From Stictocephala bisonia (Eukaryota; Arthropoda; Insecta; Hemiptera; Membracidae), in the NCBI GenBank assembly GCA_035578905.1, contig JAQJVL010000322.1, positions 372,001 through 436,000 on the forward strand: a stretch of 64,000 nt of DNA, written 5' to 3'. Below the pieces are notes generated by a model that worked only from the letters and a program-made list of their open reading frames with translations, searched no databases and had not been told where the DNA came from. Position 1 is the first letter of the stretch. Each line of letters begins with the position of its first letter. This document shows positions 61,591-64,000 of the stretch, piece by piece. Both the position numbers and the translations under genes were made by a program.

Positions 61591-62384
61591 TATACGTACA
61601 GTAATAGATATATGGTCATTAAGCATAAATTAACAGACATTTACAACATATGTTTTGAACCAAAATTTGTTTTCGTGCCTGTTTCTACAACATTTTTTCA
61701 AAAATATTATCTAACTTATAAGCTCGTATATTTATGTTAGATGTTAATTTCCTAACATCTGTAATTGAACAATCTTCGAAATAAATCATCAATTAAACAA
61801 TGGTAAAATATATAATTGCGTGGCATGTATAAAATAAACTTTCCCGTGTTTGAGAACTATTTTGTTTAAATAGTTTTTAAAGTAGACAGTGAAAGTTGTA
61901 AAAAGTGTTCGGTTGTTGAACTTTTTTTATTCTTAACAATGGTTTATTTTGTCATCTTATACAATTGGGCTGCATTTTATGCATATTGCTAAAAACGAAA
62001 TATTACAATATTTATTAAATATTATGATTTCACTATATTTTAATTAATGTAATAATTATATTGTAAATAATAGTTTATTACGATAATTAAAATTTGAAGC
62101 ATAAATAAATTATAGAGACTTCGTATTAAAACTGTATACAACATAAACAGTATATTTTGAATAAAAATATAAATATGAATAAATTAAGAATAATGAGTAT
62201 TATGAAATGTATTATATTCTAGTAATTAGATTTAATTGAGTCTAACTTATTACCTAATAGGGATATATATAGTTTATTTAACCTAATACATTACAATGTA
62301 TGATACACATATATTACAGGCTAAATAATCAATGATAAAATATAACGTATCAAACATAATTTTATTACTCTTTTAATGCTATGG
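61591..62384. other. No gene recognised
   Basis: AT-rich non-coding DNA. Confidence 0.5.
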
Positions 62385-62750
62385 TTATGGTAAAAATGTT
62401 CAACTAAAACTTAACAATGCTACTAGTCTCTTATCTAATTCATTCTGACTTAAGAATTCTTGAAACAAGAAACGGGCCATTAACTCTCAATAATGACTTT
62501 AAGGAAATGTTATTGCCCTCTCTAAGGCTTTAAGGCACTTCTCACTTACAGTAAGCAACTCAAGGTTTATTTATAACATAATACGGGCCTTAAAGGCGCT
62601 TAATGGCCTTTGTTACTACCTTAAGGACATTTTGTCACACTTTACGGTCCTGAATTACTGTACGTACGATACATTTGAGATATTGTTGCCTCATTAAGTG
62701 CTTATTATTGCTATCTTTAAGAAAAATTATTTTCCACTATGGGTTTGAGG
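62385..62750 (-). repeat. Dispersed repeat, copy 2 (mate at 40993)
   Basis: Reverse complement of the 40993-41420 repeat, with conserved blocks AAGAATTCTTGAAACAAG, AACGGGCCATTAACTC and CAGTAAGCAACTCAAGG. Confidence 0.8.
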
Positions 62751-62982
62751 GACGTTCCATTCATAAAAAGGTATTTTTCAACTGGATTTTCGGCACAGAA
62801 TAAACTTAAATGTTTAAACAGATATGTATTTTGTTTTTAATTTCAGTTCAAAAACTATTAACTTAACATTTATGTTTAAGGTTTTTATAACAAAGACAAA
62901 ACATATTTATTTTACCAATTTAAAATTATATGTGTTTTCTTGTGAATTTAGTTCAATTACATTTAATTTGGACGTCAGAATC

Positions 62983-63092
62983 GGCACTCTTGGTGCAGTG
63001 CTGTAACCCAGCTACTTAAGGTCAAAGGATTAGGGAGATTGTATATTTTGGATTCTATGCTCAATCCTCTTAATACCAATATGGTTGTTTGA
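62983..63092 (+). repeat. SINE-A head fragment
   Basis: GGCACTCTTGGTGCAGTGCTG followed by TAACCCAGCTACTTAAGG and CTCTTAATACCAATATGG, then truncated. Confidence 0.65.
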
Positions 63093-64000
63093 TGAAAAAA
63101 TTACAAAAATAAGGCTAGATAAATGTTACATTTTATATTTACTATATAACTTCAACGATCTTTGGCAAACGGAAGATCCACCATTATATATAAATAATTA
63201 TATGTTCAGTTCTTATGTGGGTCATTTAATAAAAACTTCCTTAAATTCCAAAGAATATATATTATTGATTACCGAAATCTAGACTGAAGAAAGAAAGAAA
63301 GACATTTATTTCCACAATTCCAACAAGAAATAAGTACAATTAAAGTTACATAAATCTTTTAAACTTCCAGTCTATCTCCTTTACAACAATCTAATGCACA
63401 AGGTGTAGTGTGTACTTTAATAACTAATAAAAGTACAATAGAATGTTTAATAAATGTTAGATATACTACTCTTTTCGTTTTATTATAAAGTCTAACACAG
63501 AAAAAGCCAAAAAGTAAAAACACAAGAAGAAAAGTGGAACTAGGTATCTCATTAAAATGAAAATTTGTGTTGAGATACCATCATAAGACTAGAAACAGAC
63601 ATTGTGCTGGTGCTAAACTTCATTAACTATAAAATACATAATAATTAATCTAAAAAATTATTACCTAAACTATAAGTGCTAACCTAGAGGTCAACCTCAG
63701 TCTGCCACTAGGGAGCATTATCCAATAAAATTTTCTAAATTACAAAATAAAAAGAATTTCTGCACTTAATTTAAAATAAATTCAATATCTTTGTATCTGA
63801 AGTAAGGGTTTGTAGGTAAGTAAGGTTGAATTAAGGTTTGTAAGTAACCTTAATTCAAACCCCTTATCTAAAGTAAAGGGTTATACATAAATAGAGTCAG
63901 AGAATGTCCTATTTTGCTGGTTAATATTAAATTGAACCCAATCAATTAATACATGCCAATACGATATGAGTAAAAAACTATTTTACAACCAGATAAATTA
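63093..64000. other. No gene recognised; one hairpin
   Basis: AT-rich. A GAAA-rich tract lies near 63285-63300. A perfect 13-bp stem with a 7-nt loop occurs at 63826-63858 (TTGAATTAAGGTT / AACCTTAATTCAA). The A-rich stretch could be the 3' end of a retroelement on the minus strand, but no coding part is visible. Confidence 0.4.

Noticed and set aside
60837..61740. Long open frames on both strands (Pro-Thr-His repeats and Gly-Trp-Val repeats)
   Set aside because: They are produced by a stop-free 36-bp tandem repeat; they lack any non-repeat domain and are open on both strands.

Overview
This is a eukaryotic, strongly AT-rich window made almost entirely of non-coding and repetitive DNA. No exon of a host protein-coding gene could be recognised on either strand. 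The content suggests an arthropod, most likely an insect: TTAGG-type telomere-like repeats inside a MITE, pogo/Tc1-type transposons, a degenerate LINE, tRNA-derived SINEs and abundant minisatellites. This is an inference; a mollusc or another invertebrate is not excluded. The window could be intergenic DNA or a large intron.

Layout. 1-14 kb holds MITEs (2074-2242; 4054-4210 with a perfect 8-bp target duplication), tRNA-derived SINE pieces and a hairpin of pre-miRNA size (7502-7575). 14.5-16.3 kb is a 32-bp minisatellite, followed by a near-perfect palindrome. 18.2-19.3 kb is an 80-bp satellite carrying the palindrome TCACGTGA in most units. 20.5-25.1 kb is a foldback element with about 437-bp inverted arms and a central 132-143-bp tandem array; its right arm is split by a 2.86-kb pogo-like DNA transposon whose transposase (CENP-B-type HTH, DDD catalytic core, C-terminal PHD-like finger) is broken by two single-base length changes in homopolymers. 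26.5-27.4 kb is another inverted-repeat element. 29.6-33.3 kb is a third foldback element whose arms are multimers of a 290-bp unit and which carries a 1.97-kb TG...CA insertion, probably a solo LTR. 40-43 kb holds a (GA)n tract, a dispersed repeat and a minisatellite. 45.5-46.4 kb is a dead LINE reverse transcriptase on the minus strand. 46.9-47.2 kb is a second MITE of the 4054 family. 57.6-58.4 kb is a 13-bp minisatellite. 60.9-61.6 kb is a 36-bp minisatellite with a duplicated nine-unit block.

The most notable content is two small insertions that carry hammerhead ribozyme motifs: 49764-50120, a perfect 138-bp-arm palindrome with one ribozyme on each strand and an 11-bp target duplication, and 59640-59846, a ribozyme in the loop of an inverted repeat with a 13-bp target duplication. 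Both ribozymes have the CUGANGA/GAAA core, a complementary stem I, an NUH cleavage site and a very short self-complementary stem III. That is the form known from Penelope-like retroelements and retrozymes. The target duplications suggest that the ribozyme-bearing units themselves were mobile.

Many long open frames here are artefacts of tandem repeats (36-bp units, GA repeats) and are not genes.
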